Part shown: piece after piece, positions 17,022 to 25,605 of the stretch | How positions within the stretch are numbered: the first letter of the stretch is position 1 | Layout: the number at the start of each line of letters is the position of its first letter | NCBI GenBank assembly: GCA_964400725.1 | Contig: CAYNVS010000012.1 | Location: 18,880 to 82,879, forward strand | Reading direction: 5' to 3' | Source: CAYNVS01 sp964400725 | GTDB lineage: Bacteria; Myxococcota_A; SURF-8; CAYNVS01 | DNA: 64,000 nucleotides | Program-made: the position numbers and the translations under genes | Notes under the pieces: generated by a model | What the model was told of the DNA's origin: nothing | The model's input: the letters and a program-made list of their open reading frames with translations, nothing else | Database searches by the model: none

Positions 17022-17558
17022 TTATGCGCTCTTTCTTCGCAATAAAATTGCGCCCGCTACGATCGTCGCCAATCCGAATATCGCCGCCGCGGCGTCCGTG
17101 GCCGCGCACCCTTTTCCGTGAACGTAAAACGCCGGATTCGCCTTGCACTCGCCCTGATTGCAGTAGGAGTAATACGTGCAGTCGCTGTCGAACATGCAGG
17201 TCTTCGGGGAGCAGACTTTATCTTCGCGGCAATAGAGGTCCGGGTAGAAGCAATCGGCGGTTTTGCCGCACTGCGGAGGGACGCAGTAGAGGTAGTTCAT
17301 GCAAATCTGCCCTTTGGCCGGGCAGTCGTCGCTGGAGTAGCATATCGGCAGGCAGGTTCCGTCGAAGCAGGAATAGCCGGACGGGCAGCCCTCAAGGCAT
17401 TTCTTCGGCCCTTCGCTCGTTTCTGCGGTTTCCGCGACCTCTGATAATTCCGCGTCTCCGCCTACGGTTTCAGCCATGGCATTGCCGGGAGCCGCCAGAA
17501 TGATAGCGCAGACGGCAAAAGCGGCCGCCAGCGCGAGCGCCAAAACAGCTTTACGCAT
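17022..17558 (-). CDS. Secreted Cys-rich protein with MYXO-CTERM-like sorting tail
   Basis: A 178-residue protein. A signal peptide (about 1-29) leads to an acidic Ala/Glu linker and four Cys-rich modules (54-138) of the SSDDCP / DSDCTYYSYC type. The C-terminus has Cys151, a hydrophobic segment at 155-173 and a terminal RRK. This tripartite end (Gly-Cys, TM, Arg cluster) is the MYXO-CTERM pattern, processed by myxosortase for surface attachment in Myxococcota. Lipidation or cleavage at Cys151 is inference. No sorting enzyme is in the window. Confidence 0.82.
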   Translation of the reverse strand: MRKAVLALALAAAFAVCAIILAAPGNAMAETVGGDAELSEVAETAETSEGPKKCLEGCPSGYSCFDGTCLPICYSSDDCPAKGQICMNYLYCVPPQCGKTADCFYPDLYCREDKVCSPKTCMFDSDCTYYSYCNQGECKANPAFYVHGKGCAATDAAAAIFGLATIVAGAILLRRKSA

Positions 17559-17604
17559 GAGATTACCTTTGTTTTAATGCGTCAATTTAATCAGACCGCG
17601 TCGT

Positions 17605-18819
17605 TTACAGCTTGCTGATGTCTATCTCGTCCGATCTGCGCTTCAAGATTTCCGCCACCTTGTCGCACACGAACGCTATTACGTTCATTTCGCCCGACGA
17701 CCATTTGTTGGAGCCCTTCTTGTTGATGAGCTGAACGACGCCCAGCGTGCGCTCGTCGTAGGAAATCGGGACGCAGAGCAGCGAGCGCGTCTCGTAGCCT
17801 GTTTTCGCGGCGATGTCGCGGAACCAGTTCGGGTTTTTATTTACGTCGGAAATGGCCAGCGACACGCCGGTGCTGACTGAGAAACCAACGAACCCTTTGG
17901 AGCGCGGAATGCGCATTTTAAGAATTTTATTGGCCACCGGGCCGCGCGCCGCCGCAAAATAAAGGTCGTGAAGCGGGCTTGAGTAGTCGGATAGAATGAT
18001 TGAGCCGCTCTCGGATGGAACTACCTCCATTGCGAGATCCATAAGATAATCTATCGCTTCCTGCTCTTCCATCATGGGCAGGTCAATCGTTTTCTCGAAG
18101 AGGTCGGCCAGCGCCTCGTTGGGGTCGAACGGAGTCTCTTCCTCGATGTCCGCGGTCTTAGGCATGGCGACCGCTTCCATTTTATCGTAAGTAATATCTA
18201 CTTTGCCCGCCACGCCGTCGGAAAGTTCTGCCGCCTTTGCGCTTGCGCGCTGCATGGCGTCTTTCTTTTCCTTCATTTCGGCTTCGAGGCGCTTCTTTTC
18301 GATTTCCATCTGGGCGGCTTGCTTGGCCGCCGCGGCTTTCGCCTCTTCCTCGCGCTTGCGTCTGGCTTCGGCGTCTTCCTTTGCTCTCGCCTCTGCGGCC
18401 GCCAGTCTGTCGGCTTCTTCTTTTTCTCTGCGCAGTTTTTCAATCATCTCGGCCTGCTGGCGCTGCTTAGCTTCGAGCTGTTTGCGCAGCTCTTCCTGCT
18501 CTTTCGCAAGGCGCTCGGCTTCTTCGCGCGCTTTCTGCGCTTCGATTTCGGCCTGTTTCTGCTTCTCTTCGTTGTCCGCGCTTGACGCCTGCGAAACGAC
18601 GGAAATCTTAAAGATTCTCCTCGTTCCGGGGTCTTTCACTATAACGCTGCCGTCGGCTTGGTTTTCGCAGATGACGCCTCTGAGGCTGTCTCCTTGATCG
18701 CCGATTTGCTGCATGCCGCTTCTCAAAGCCAGCAGCCAAGAGGGAGCTTCGATTTTAATGGTTACGTTCTGGTTATTACTGCCTGCTTTTGCGGGAATAT
18801 AAACTTCATATAACGGCAT
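17605..18819 (-). CDS. Coiled-coil GAF-domain protein
   Basis: Start chosen at ATG 18819 (404 residues) because AGGAGGTG precedes it; the frame is open to 18858. The N-terminal region (about 1-80) is a small beta domain beginning MPLYEVYIPAK. A long charged coiled coil follows (about 90-195, Glu/Lys/Ala/Arg-rich). The C-terminal part (about 235-395) is a GAF domain with FVGFSVSTG, SLLCVPI and LGVVQLINK. GAF domains bind small ligands or mediate dimerisation; no output domain is attached, so it may signal through partners. It has a strong dedicated promoter. Confidence 0.85.
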   Translation of the reverse strand: MPLYEVYIPAKAGSNNQNVTIKIEAPSWLLALRSGMQQIGDQGDSLRGVICENQADGSVIVKDPGTRRIFKISVVSQASSADNEEKQKQAEIEAQKAREEAERLAKEQEELRKQLEAKQRQQAEMIEKLRREKEEADRLAAAEARAKEDAEARRKREEEAKAAAAKQAAQMEIEKKRLEAEMKEKKDAMQRASAKAAELSDGVAGKVDITYDKMEAVAMPKTADIEEETPFDPNEALADLFEKTIDLPMMEEQEAIDYLMDLAMEVVPSESGSIILSDYSSPLHDLYFAAARGPVANKILKMRIPRSKGFVGFSVSTGVSLAISDVNKNPNWFRDIAAKTGYETRSLLCVPISYDERTLGVVQLINKKGSNKWSSGEMNVIAFVCDKVAEILKRRSDEIDISKL

Positions 18820-18858
18820 CTTCCACCTCCTGATTATTGAAATGCCAAAACATGCCAA

Positions 18859-18887
18859 ATAGTAACAAACAAATTAATATATGTCAA
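18859..18887 (-). promoter_or_regulatory. Strong sigma70-like promoter of the GAF gene
   Basis: On the minus strand TTGACA (18887-18882), a 17-bp spacer and TACTAT (18864-18859) lie about 40 bp upstream of ATG 18819. The -35 matches consensus exactly. Confidence 0.75.
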
Positions 18888-18942
18888 TTCGCGCTCGCTT
18901 GATTTAAGCTCAAGAAAACTATTTTGTTAGTTCTTAAAAAAT

Positions 18943-18955
18943 ATCGCAACGCGAT
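18943..18955 (-). terminator. Weak terminator after dacB
   Basis: A 5-bp stem (ATCGC/GCGAT) has a 3-nt loop and is followed on the minus strand by A-TTTTTT. It lies just past the dacB stop, at the end of the long pyr train. Confidence 0.45.
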
Positions 18956-18959
18956 CTAA

Positions 18960-20711
18960 TTATTTAAGTTTAGTTAAAAGGCTCGCCACGTAATCCACGT
19001 ATAATCGGCACATTTTGCGCTTTTTCTTATCGCAGTCGTTTAAGTAAATCGCAAAAATCGAAACCTTTCCGTTTTTACTCATCGCGTAGCCCGAAAGCGA
19101 TATTGCGCCTTCAAGAGTTCCGGTCTTGGCGCGTATCATGTAATCGCCGTCTAGCGAATCGAAGCGCCGTTTCAGCGTTCCATCTTTTCCGGCAACGCAC
19201 AAAGCCGTTATAAATTCGGGGTAAACGTCGGGGCGGCCAAGTATGAAGCGCAGGAGCGCGACGTTTGCCGACGGCGTCAGCTTATTGTTTTCCGTAAGTC
19301 CGGAGCCGTTTTCCAGACTGACTTTTTCGTCGTTCACGCCCGCTTCTTTTAAAAAGTCCGCCAGAATTTGCGCGCTTTTTTCAAAGGTAGCCGGAGCTCC
19401 CAGCTTTTCAGCCGCGACCGAAAGAAGCGTCTGGTCGGTCATAAAGTTATTGCTTTCCTTGAGAAAATCGCCCGCGATTTTCCATAACGGAGGAGATTCG
19501 TATTGGTAAACAAGCTTGGCGTCTTTCGGAAGCGCTTTTTTTAATATTTTGCCCGTTACTTTAATGCCTGCGGCCTCCAAACTCGCTTTCAGCGATTCGG
19601 ACGCGAAGGCGAACGGGTCGGGCGCGCGGCGGTAAATTATCTTCGTTTCTGCTCCGACCGAAATTTCTCCCTTGGCGTCTATGTATAATTTACCTCCCGA
19701 AACGGAAACGCTTATCGCCAACGGCTTAACTTTTCCTTTGCCGACGGTTTTTACGTTGTTTCTAATTTGAATGTAGTTCGGGACGTTCGGTTCGACCTCG
19801 ATGAACGCCGGTTGAGAGGCTTTTTTAGCCGGTCGGGCGTATATCGAAACGACGTTGAAGTCGGTTGAGAACGCGCATACCTTGGAGCGGTACGCTTGAT
19901 CGTTTTTTTCAAAATCGCTCCCTTTAATATCGCCGCAAACGCCGAACATCGAAAGGTCGAAAACTAGGTTTCCTTCTATTTTGGTTATTCCGCGGTGCCG
20001 AAGCTCGCGCGCGATTGCGAATAGATTTTCTTTGTATAATGCAGGGTCTCCGCCCGCCTTAACGTATAAATCCGCGGCAGCTCCGCTTTCTTTTTCGTTG
20101 TTTGGTTTTACGTAAAAGCCCGTTTTGAAAGTGTGCGTCGGGCCTAAGTAATAAAGCGCGGCGGCGGCGGTTATCGCCTTGGTGTTGGAAGCCGGAACAA
20201 ACGCTTCGTTTTCGTTTTCAGCGTAAAGAGTTTTGCCGTCCGCTGTTGTCAGCAGCGCGCCCTTTTTAACGTCATTTTGGTCTTTTAAAAGCAGCTCTTG
20301 CCCTGCCTGGATATATTTTGCGAGCGTCTGCGGCGTTATTTCCGCGGGAGCGTTCTTATGCAGTTCAGCCTTTTTAAGGCAGTCGGCTTTTTCTCCTATA
20401 TTCTCTAAGTCGTCGCAGGCGGGCGCGCTTTCGTCGTTTTTCTCTTCTTCCTTTTTGCCGTCAGATTCGGCGGTTTCTAATTTTTTTTCGTCGTCCGAAC
20501 CTTCGCCCGCGTTTTGCGGTTCTTCCTTTTTCTTTTCTTCTTTAATCTCGTTAATCTCGTTTTTTTTTATGGGTTTGATATTTTTAACTTTGCCGCTTTT
20601 CTCCGCGACGAAAAAGCCGTCTGCGTCGGAGGCTCCCAATAATAGCGCGAGCGCCGCTGCGGCGACGAGCAGGTTTAGCCCTCGATAAAAGCGACTTGAT
20701 ATGGGCATCAA
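18960..20711 (-). CDS. dacB: D-alanyl-D-alanine carboxypeptidase/endopeptidase, PBP4 (peptidase S13)
   Basis: A 583-residue periplasmic penicillin-binding protein with an N-terminal signal or anchor (about 10-28). An unusual Lys/Glu-rich low-complexity linker spans about 36-120 before the S13 domain. All three active-site motifs are present: S175-x-x-K178 (SNTK), S420-N-N422 and K529-T-G531. It cleaves D-Ala-D-Ala or crosslinks in peptidoglycan. It is the last gene of the pyrR-led train, beginning 3 bp after the ThyX-like gene. Confidence 0.95.
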   Translation of the reverse strand: MMPISSRFYRGLNLLVAAAALALLLGASDADGFFVAEKSGKVKNIKPIKKNEINEIKEEKKKEEPQNAGEGSDDEKKLETAESDGKKEEEKNDESAPACDDLENIGEKADCLKKAELHKNAPAEITPQTLAKYIQAGQELLLKDQNDVKKGALLTTADGKTLYAENENEAFVPASNTKAITAAAALYYLGPTHTFKTGFYVKPNNEKESGAAADLYVKAGGDPALYKENLFAIARELRHRGITKIEGNLVFDLSMFGVCGDIKGSDFEKNDQAYRSKVCAFSTDFNVVSIYARPAKKASQPAFIEVEPNVPNYIQIRNNVKTVGKGKVKPLAISVSVSGGKLYIDAKGEISVGAETKIIYRRAPDPFAFASESLKASLEAAGIKVTGKILKKALPKDAKLVYQYESPPLWKIAGDFLKESNNFMTDQTLLSVAAEKLGAPATFEKSAQILADFLKEAGVNDEKVSLENGSGLTENNKLTPSANVALLRFILGRPDVYPEFITALCVAGKDGTLKRRFDSLDGDYMIRAKTGTLEGAISLSGYAMSKNGKVSIFAIYLNDCDKKKRKMCRLYVDYVASLLTKLK

Positions 20712-20714
20712 ATT

Positions 20715-22154
20715 TTATTTCCGTTTCGTCCGCGCAAATGCGTCCTTGCCGCAAGCCATGGACATCGCAAAGGGAGCGGCCTTTTTGGCGAGCGCGATTA
20801 TTTCGTCCGAGACGTTTCTTACGTCCCATTGGGCGTGCATGTCGCAGCGCAGGCGCGCGAGGTGATAAGCCTCTCTGGCGTTAATCGTAAACAAAACTCT
20901 GCGCATGTGAGCGTTGAGAAGCGCGTAGGGCGCGGCTGACGGCAAAACGCCGAGCGTTTTATCGTACATTTTTTCAGAAATCTTGACCGCCTCGTAAAAG
21001 AGCTTTTCTCCCTTGGCCTGTACAATGCGGTAGGGGAGCGTAACGCCTATGGAAACGTCGTAAGGCTGCGCTACGATGGTCGCCATGCGGTGCCGCTTCA
21101 GCTGGCCGTACGCCGCCGCCGATAATTTTATTTCAAACGTAAAACTCGCGGTTTCAAACTGCCGCCACGCGGGCGAAAATTCGGTCATGTCGGCGAAGTG
21201 CGCCTTGTAGAACGCCGAGAGCTCTTTTTTGCTCATCGCCTTGACGGCTTTAAGACAGTCGGCGTAAGAAGCTCCGCCGTAAAGTTCGAATAAAATCGAC
21301 GCCGCTATTTTTTTGTCGGCGTCTTTATCGCAGGCAAGAAGCTCGACGGTTTTGTAATTTACGGAAGGCGTTTCTTCGCCTCCGTCCGCGCCCAAACCGA
21401 GGCTCTCGAACGCCGCTCCGGCGGCTTTTCTCGCCGCTTCGCGATTTTCGTAAAGAGGCGGCTCGGTGAATAAAAAAAGCGAAGGCGCGACTTTAACTGC
21501 CTCCGCGTGAAGGGCGGCGCCAAGTTCCCTGCATTCGTCAAGTTCGCTTCCGGCCAGTTTGCGCAGACTGCGCTCAAGCGTCCGGGCGTTTACAGTCATT
21601 CCTAGCTGCGTCTTGGCGCACAGCGGCAGAACGTAGCGCGCGTCCTCGTTGGCGAGGTTTTTTTCTTCCGGGAAACGCTCTTCAAGCAGCGCTGCGAGCT
21701 CCTTGTATATGGAGCCGAGCCTTTGAGCCGCCTCGACGTATTCGCCGCCGAGCTTGGTTCCTTCTATTTGCGGCGGAACGTAGAAGTCGCTTTCCATGCG
21801 GACGTACCGCTGCGACTTTTCGGTGTAGGAGGCCAGCCGCGCCGATTCGAGCTCTTCTATCGCAAGACGCGAAACGCCCAGGACGTCGAAGTTGAAACAC
21901 GCGTGCTCGGCGATTGAAGAGTGCCCGTACTCGAAGACGATGCGTTGATTGCGCTCTCGCATCTTTTCGATTTCGCGCCTGCTTTCCGCCCTCAATTTAT
22001 CGACGCTTTTGGGGCTTCTGCTTATTCTCGCGTACGCCGCGGAAAGGCTTTCCGGACTTAACGCCTCTTCAAGCGCGGCGTCTTTCCCCGCAGCTTTGCG
22101 CAGTTTTTCAAGCGCTTCCGCGTCAACGTTGTAACCGGCTAAAATAATTTTCAT
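20715..22154 (-). CDS. Double-domain ThyX-like FAD-dependent thymidylate synthase
   Basis: A 479-residue protein, about twice the length of ThyX, with two ThyX-like halves. The first half has the family HxSxxEH element (YGHSSIAEHACF) and the SR element after it. Its canonical RHR-x7-S site is degenerate (ESARLASYTEKSQRY), but it has a good NARTLERSLR segment. The second half has RHRMATIVAQPYDVS and a NAREAYHLARLR segment with AQWDVR. Neither half carries a fully canonical motif set. ThyX makes dTMP from dUMP using FAD and methylene-THF; whether this protein is active is uncertain. It sits in the pyr train, consistent with pyrimidine metabolism. Confidence 0.85.
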   Translation of the reverse strand: MKIILAGYNVDAEALEKLRKAAGKDAALEEALSPESLSAAYARISRSPKSVDKLRAESRREIEKMRERNQRIVFEYGHSSIAEHACFNFDVLGVSRLAIEELESARLASYTEKSQRYVRMESDFYVPPQIEGTKLGGEYVEAAQRLGSIYKELAALLEERFPEEKNLANEDARYVLPLCAKTQLGMTVNARTLERSLRKLAGSELDECRELGAALHAEAVKVAPSLFLFTEPPLYENREAARKAAGAAFESLGLGADGGEETPSVNYKTVELLACDKDADKKIAASILFELYGGASYADCLKAVKAMSKKELSAFYKAHFADMTEFSPAWRQFETASFTFEIKLSAAAYGQLKRHRMATIVAQPYDVSIGVTLPYRIVQAKGEKLFYEAVKISEKMYDKTLGVLPSAAPYALLNAHMRRVLFTINAREAYHLARLRCDMHAQWDVRNVSDEIIALAKKAAPFAMSMACGKDAFARTKRK

Positions 22155-22195
22155 GCGTCGGTCAGGCTTTCTAATTTATATTGAGTTGAGCCGAT

Positions 22196-23314
22196 TTACG
22201 GATTGATGTAAGTCTGCTCGCTTATCCCTTCTCCGTTTATTTCGACGCTTGCGCCGCCCTGCGTCAGCGTAAATTTGAACTTGTTCTTCCATGTGTACGC
22301 CATCGGATCGACGAACTTGGAAACGACCGCGCGCTTTAGCGCGGGCATTTTGGCCAGATACGAGTAGCGGCTAAGCAGCTTATCCGTCTGAACGGTTCCT
22401 TCAAGCGAGTAGTTTGACGTTTTTGCCTCAAGGCTGTAAGCCTTTATCAGCTTAAACCGCTTTGCCTGCGAATCGCTTTCAGAGTCTGTAGGGTCGAACG
22501 CGTAACGGAAGCTCTCCATAACGATCTTATTTTTATAACCCACGACGAGCCAGCCGACGCGCTCGTAGCCGTAATCCTTGGGCGCGGTAAACTGCGACAT
22601 CAGCACGGTGTAATCGTCGGTATAGGCGCGCAGGCGGACGAAGTTCTTGGCGTGCTTGTAAGCAGGAAAGTTGAGGACAGAGTGGTCGCCGTAGGTGATT
22701 CCCTTGAGGGAGAAGCTCTTGTTTCCGCATTTTATCGTCGCGTCGGTCGTAGCGCGCGGGGCCAGCAGCATGAAGTCGTAAACTCCGTCGGAGCCGTCGG
22801 GGCCGTATTTTGTCTTGCCGTCCTTGGGGCGCCACGGCGGAATCGTATTGACGAGCGATAGGCTGAACGAATTGTTTCCGTCCTCGCCGTAAATTTTAAA
22901 TCCCGCTTCGTCGCCGGAAAGCTTGTTCTTTCCCATCGTAAGCTCGAACGAGTCGCTCGCGCTCTTCCATTCGTCGGAGTCATAATCTTTGCTAACTCCG
23001 CACCCTTTGCCGTCGGCGGGGTCGTAGCTCATGGTTACCGCGGCAAGTTTGTCGCCGATGCCTAAGTTGGTAACGACGAACTGAATGTAGCTGCGCGAGC
23101 CGTCGTCGTACGTGGAGCTGAACGAGTAGCTCTCGGAATACCATTCCTCGCCGTAAAACTTGGGAAGAAAATCCTGCCGCGTCGGCGCGCTTGAGGGCGC
23201 GGAGAACGGGGTAAGTTTGCCGGCCGCGAACGCTATTGCCGCGGCGCATATTACGAGCGCGCCCGTCGCGAGAGCTATTGCCCGAACGCGTCCGCTCGAA
23301 GTCGTAAGTTTCAT
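22196..23314 (-). CDS. Exported lipocalin-like protein (CrtC/AttH/Svf1-like)
   Basis: A 372-residue protein with a long N-terminal signal or anchor (about 10-31). The mature part is beta-rich and resembles the tandem lipocalin-like fold of AttH/CrtC/Svf1 proteins: EEWYSESYSFSSTYDDGS near the start, then WRPKDGKTKYG and YGDHSVLNFP, where hydroxyneurosporene-synthase-like proteins have a conserved GxxxxDHxxG. It begins 4 bp after the PGI/PMI stop, within the pyr train. Ligand unknown. The family call is from patterning and needs a profile search. Confidence 0.65.
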   Translation of the reverse strand: MKLTTSSGRVRAIALATGALVICAAAIAFAAGKLTPFSAPSSAPTRQDFLPKFYGEEWYSESYSFSSTYDDGSRSYIQFVVTNLGIGDKLAAVTMSYDPADGKGCGVSKDYDSDEWKSASDSFELTMGKNKLSGDEAGFKIYGEDGNNSFSLSLVNTIPPWRPKDGKTKYGPDGSDGVYDFMLLAPRATTDATIKCGNKSFSLKGITYGDHSVLNFPAYKHAKNFVRLRAYTDDYTVLMSQFTAPKDYGYERVGWLVVGYKNKIVMESFRYAFDPTDSESDSQAKRFKLIKAYSLEAKTSNYSLEGTVQTDKLLSRYSYLAKMPALKRAVVSKFVDPMAYTWKNKFKFTLTQGGASVEINGEGISEQTYINP

Positions 23315-23318
23315 TTGG

Positions 23319-24332
23319 TTACCTCAATATCGCGGCTTTGAAGTCCTCGACTATTTTCACCGGAACCGGGTCGTAGCCGTAAACCAGCGCGAGCCAGTAG
23401 GTTACGAACTCGCCTAAATACAGCATTTTAAAGACGCGCTCGGCCAGAGTATCGCCTTCGAACCAGACCTCTTGCCATTCAATCTTCAGGCTCGAAAGCA
23501 GCTCTTTCACCGCCTCGAACCGCTTGGCGTTGCGGGCGTATTCGTCTTTGTCTCGCAGCATAAGCACGCTTATCGGCATTCCCAGCGTATTGGTGTAACC
23601 GACCATCTCGTTGTGGTTGAGCTCCGGTATCGCGTTATAAAAGGCCGGAATCTTGCTGTTCTCGTTGAACTTGATTTTAATGATTCGCGCCACGCTGTCG
23701 GTATAGCTGCCGGACGTATAAACGATCGGCAACTTCCCTTCCAGCGACAAAGCGATTTCCTTCGCCTTTTCCGACGGGTCGTAGCTTTTTAGAGCGTTGG
23801 CGATTGACTGGACGTGCGCCTTCGCGTCGGCCTTAATAAGCCCGGCGGCCTGCAAAGCCATTATTATGTAACCGTAAAAGTACCCCAGCCCGAATCGAGG
23901 CTGGAACCCCTTGCGCGTCTCGTCGATGAGAAGCAGCGGGTCGCCCCACTCCTTCGCCATCTCGGCCACTTTGCCGCCTTTGGTTATTACGCAGACGGGC
24001 AGCCCCTTGTCGCGCGCCTTGCGGTAGGCTTCTATCGTCTCTTCGGTGTTGCCCGAGTACGAGCAGATAAACGCCAGCGTGTCGGGCTTTATCCATATCG
24101 GCAAATCGTATTCGCGGCTTATTTCCAGTCGCAGCTCTTCTACCCATAGCGCGTTTACTATGTCCGCCGAGAGAGCGCTGCCGCCCATTCCGCAGAGTAT
24201 CGCGCCCGAGACCTTCGGGAATTTAAGGTCTTTCGGGAACCATTCCACGGCCTTCTCGAACTGCGTCGGGAAGGCGCGCATCATCGACATCATGTCGTGC
24301 GCGTCAAGTTCAGGCTTTATTTTGGAGCTCAT
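23319..24332 (-). CDS. Bifunctional phosphoglucose/phosphomannose isomerase, SIS domains
   Basis: A 337-residue cytosolic protein of the archaeal-type PGI/PMI family. The first SIS domain has GMGGSALSADI and CSYSGNTEETIEAY. The C-terminal region has the ELNHNEMVGY catalytic segment that distinguishes PGI/PMI from other SIS proteins. It interconverts Glc-6-P/Fru-6-P and Man-6-P/Fru-6-P. The start (ATG 24332, AAGGAAGGGAG upstream) lies inside the end of the pyrC' gene, a 23-nt overlap that suggests coupling. Confidence 0.92.
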   Translation of the reverse strand: MSSKIKPELDAHDMMSMMRAFPTQFEKAVEWFPKDLKFPKVSGAILCGMGGSALSADIVNALWVEELRLEISREYDLPIWIKPDTLAFICSYSGNTEETIEAYRKARDKGLPVCVITKGGKVAEMAKEWGDPLLLIDETRKGFQPRFGLGYFYGYIIMALQAAGLIKADAKAHVQSIANALKSYDPSEKAKEIALSLEGKLPIVYTSGSYTDSVARIIKIKFNENSKIPAFYNAIPELNHNEMVGYTNTLGMPISVLMLRDKDEYARNAKRFEAVKELLSSLKIEWQEVWFEGDTLAERVFKMLYLGEFVTYWLALVYGYDPVPVKIVEDFKAAILR

Positions 24333-25605
24333 TGTAAATCTCCCTTCCTTCGGCTATTGTTGCGACGACTTTGCCCGTAAGCTCGCGCCCGTCGAAAGGC
24401 GTAACTTTGGACATGGAAAGCAATTCGCTCGAATTGATTTTGTGCTTCCTGTTCGGGTCTATTATCGTTACGTCGGCGACGCTGCCGGCTTTGAGCGTTC
24501 CGCGGTCGGTCAAGCCTAAAATTCTGGCCGGGTTGCGGCTCAGCGCCTCGGCTATGCGAGGGTAAGTAAGCTGCTCTTGCGCGGCCAGCGTGAACAGCGC
24601 GCTCGCCGTCGTCTCGAACCCGACGGTTCCGGGAAGAGCCTCGTCTAGCTCCACCATCTTGTCGATGAGGTTGCGCGGCCTGTGCGCGGAAACCACCACG
24701 TCGATGATACCGTCGCGCAGGGCTCGGCGCAGCGCTTTCATTCCTTCCTTGCTGCCCAAAGGCGGCAGGAATTTAAGCGAAGTCGAGTAATCGGCTAGGT
24801 CTTCGTCGCAGAAGAATAAATGGAACGTGGTTACGTCGCACGTTACGTCGAGGTTCGCGTAGCGCGTCTTCATGGCGCGCATCCACTCCAGAGCCTCTCG
24901 GCTGTTGATGCGGGCGACGTGAATCGGCGTGTTTGTGTACGCGGCGAGCATCAGGTCGCGCACGAGCGGCGCGCTTTCGGCCACGGGCGGCGTGCCGGGC
25001 AGGCCCAGCTTGGTGCTCATAAAACCTTCGCGTATAACGCCTTTGCCCCACAGTTCTTTATCCAGCGGGTATGTAACGTAACGCAGCCCGAAGTGCGAGC
25101 CGTACTCCATGGCGCGGCGGACGAGCGAACCGTCCTTCAGCGCGAAATCCATGTCTCCGACGAGCCTGCATCCGGCCTGCGCCAGCTCTCCTAACGGCGC
25201 AAGCTTTTCCCCTTTTAGGCCGACGGAAACGGCTCCGCTTGGCAGAACCATGGGCGCGTTGAGCCCTTTCGTCTTTTCCTTTATAAATTCGCACACTGCC
25301 GCGTTGTCGCAAGCCGGGTCGGTGTCCGGGGAAGCTACGACGGTTGTAAATCCTCCTTTCGCGGCGGCCGCCAGAGCCGTTTTAAACGTCTCGCGGTCTT
25401 CAAACCCGGGTTCGCCCAAAAAGGCGCGCAAATCTATGAAACCTGGCATTACAATCATGCCGGTTGCGTCTATCGTCTTGAAGACCGCGGTGTTGGGCGC
25501 CTCGTCCAGCGATATAATTTTACTTTTATATATTCCCAAGTCCCGGACTTTATCCTCGCCGGTCGCGGGATCTATTACCCTTCCGTTGCGAATTACTATC
25601 ATCAT
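24310..25605 (-). CDS. pyrC': Catalytically degenerate dihydroorotase (PyrC'-type ATCase partner)
   Basis: A 431-residue dihydroorotase-fold protein. Key residues are lost. The metal motif GFxDxHxH reads GFIDLRAFLGEPG at 55-67, with Arg60 and Phe62 in place of both His and Gly64 in place of the substrate Arg. The catalytic TDHAPH segment reads SAHRPR (306-311) with Ala307 for the Asp. Some other ligands persist (His229, His262). The gene overlaps pyrB by 4 nt (ATGA). In Pseudomonas and relatives an inactive PyrC' assembles with PyrB into the ATCase holoenzyme, the likely role here. A separate active PyrC is expected elsewhere. Confidence 0.9.
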   Translation of the reverse strand: MMIVIRNGRVIDPATGEDKVRDLGIYKSKIISLDEAPNTAVFKTIDATGMIVMPGFIDLRAFLGEPGFEDRETFKTALAAAAKGGFTTVVASPDTDPACDNAAVCEFIKEKTKGLNAPMVLPSGAVSVGLKGEKLAPLGELAQAGCRLVGDMDFALKDGSLVRRAMEYGSHFGLRYVTYPLDKELWGKGVIREGFMSTKLGLPGTPPVAESAPLVRDLMLAAYTNTPIHVARINSREALEWMRAMKTRYANLDVTCDVTTFHLFFCDEDLADYSTSLKFLPPLGSKEGMKALRRALRDGIIDVVVSAHRPRNLIDKMVELDEALPGTVGFETTASALFTLAAQEQLTYPRIAEALSRNPARILGLTDRGTLKAGSVADVTIIDPNRKHKINSSELLSMSKVTPFDGRELTGKVVATIAEGREIYNELQNKA

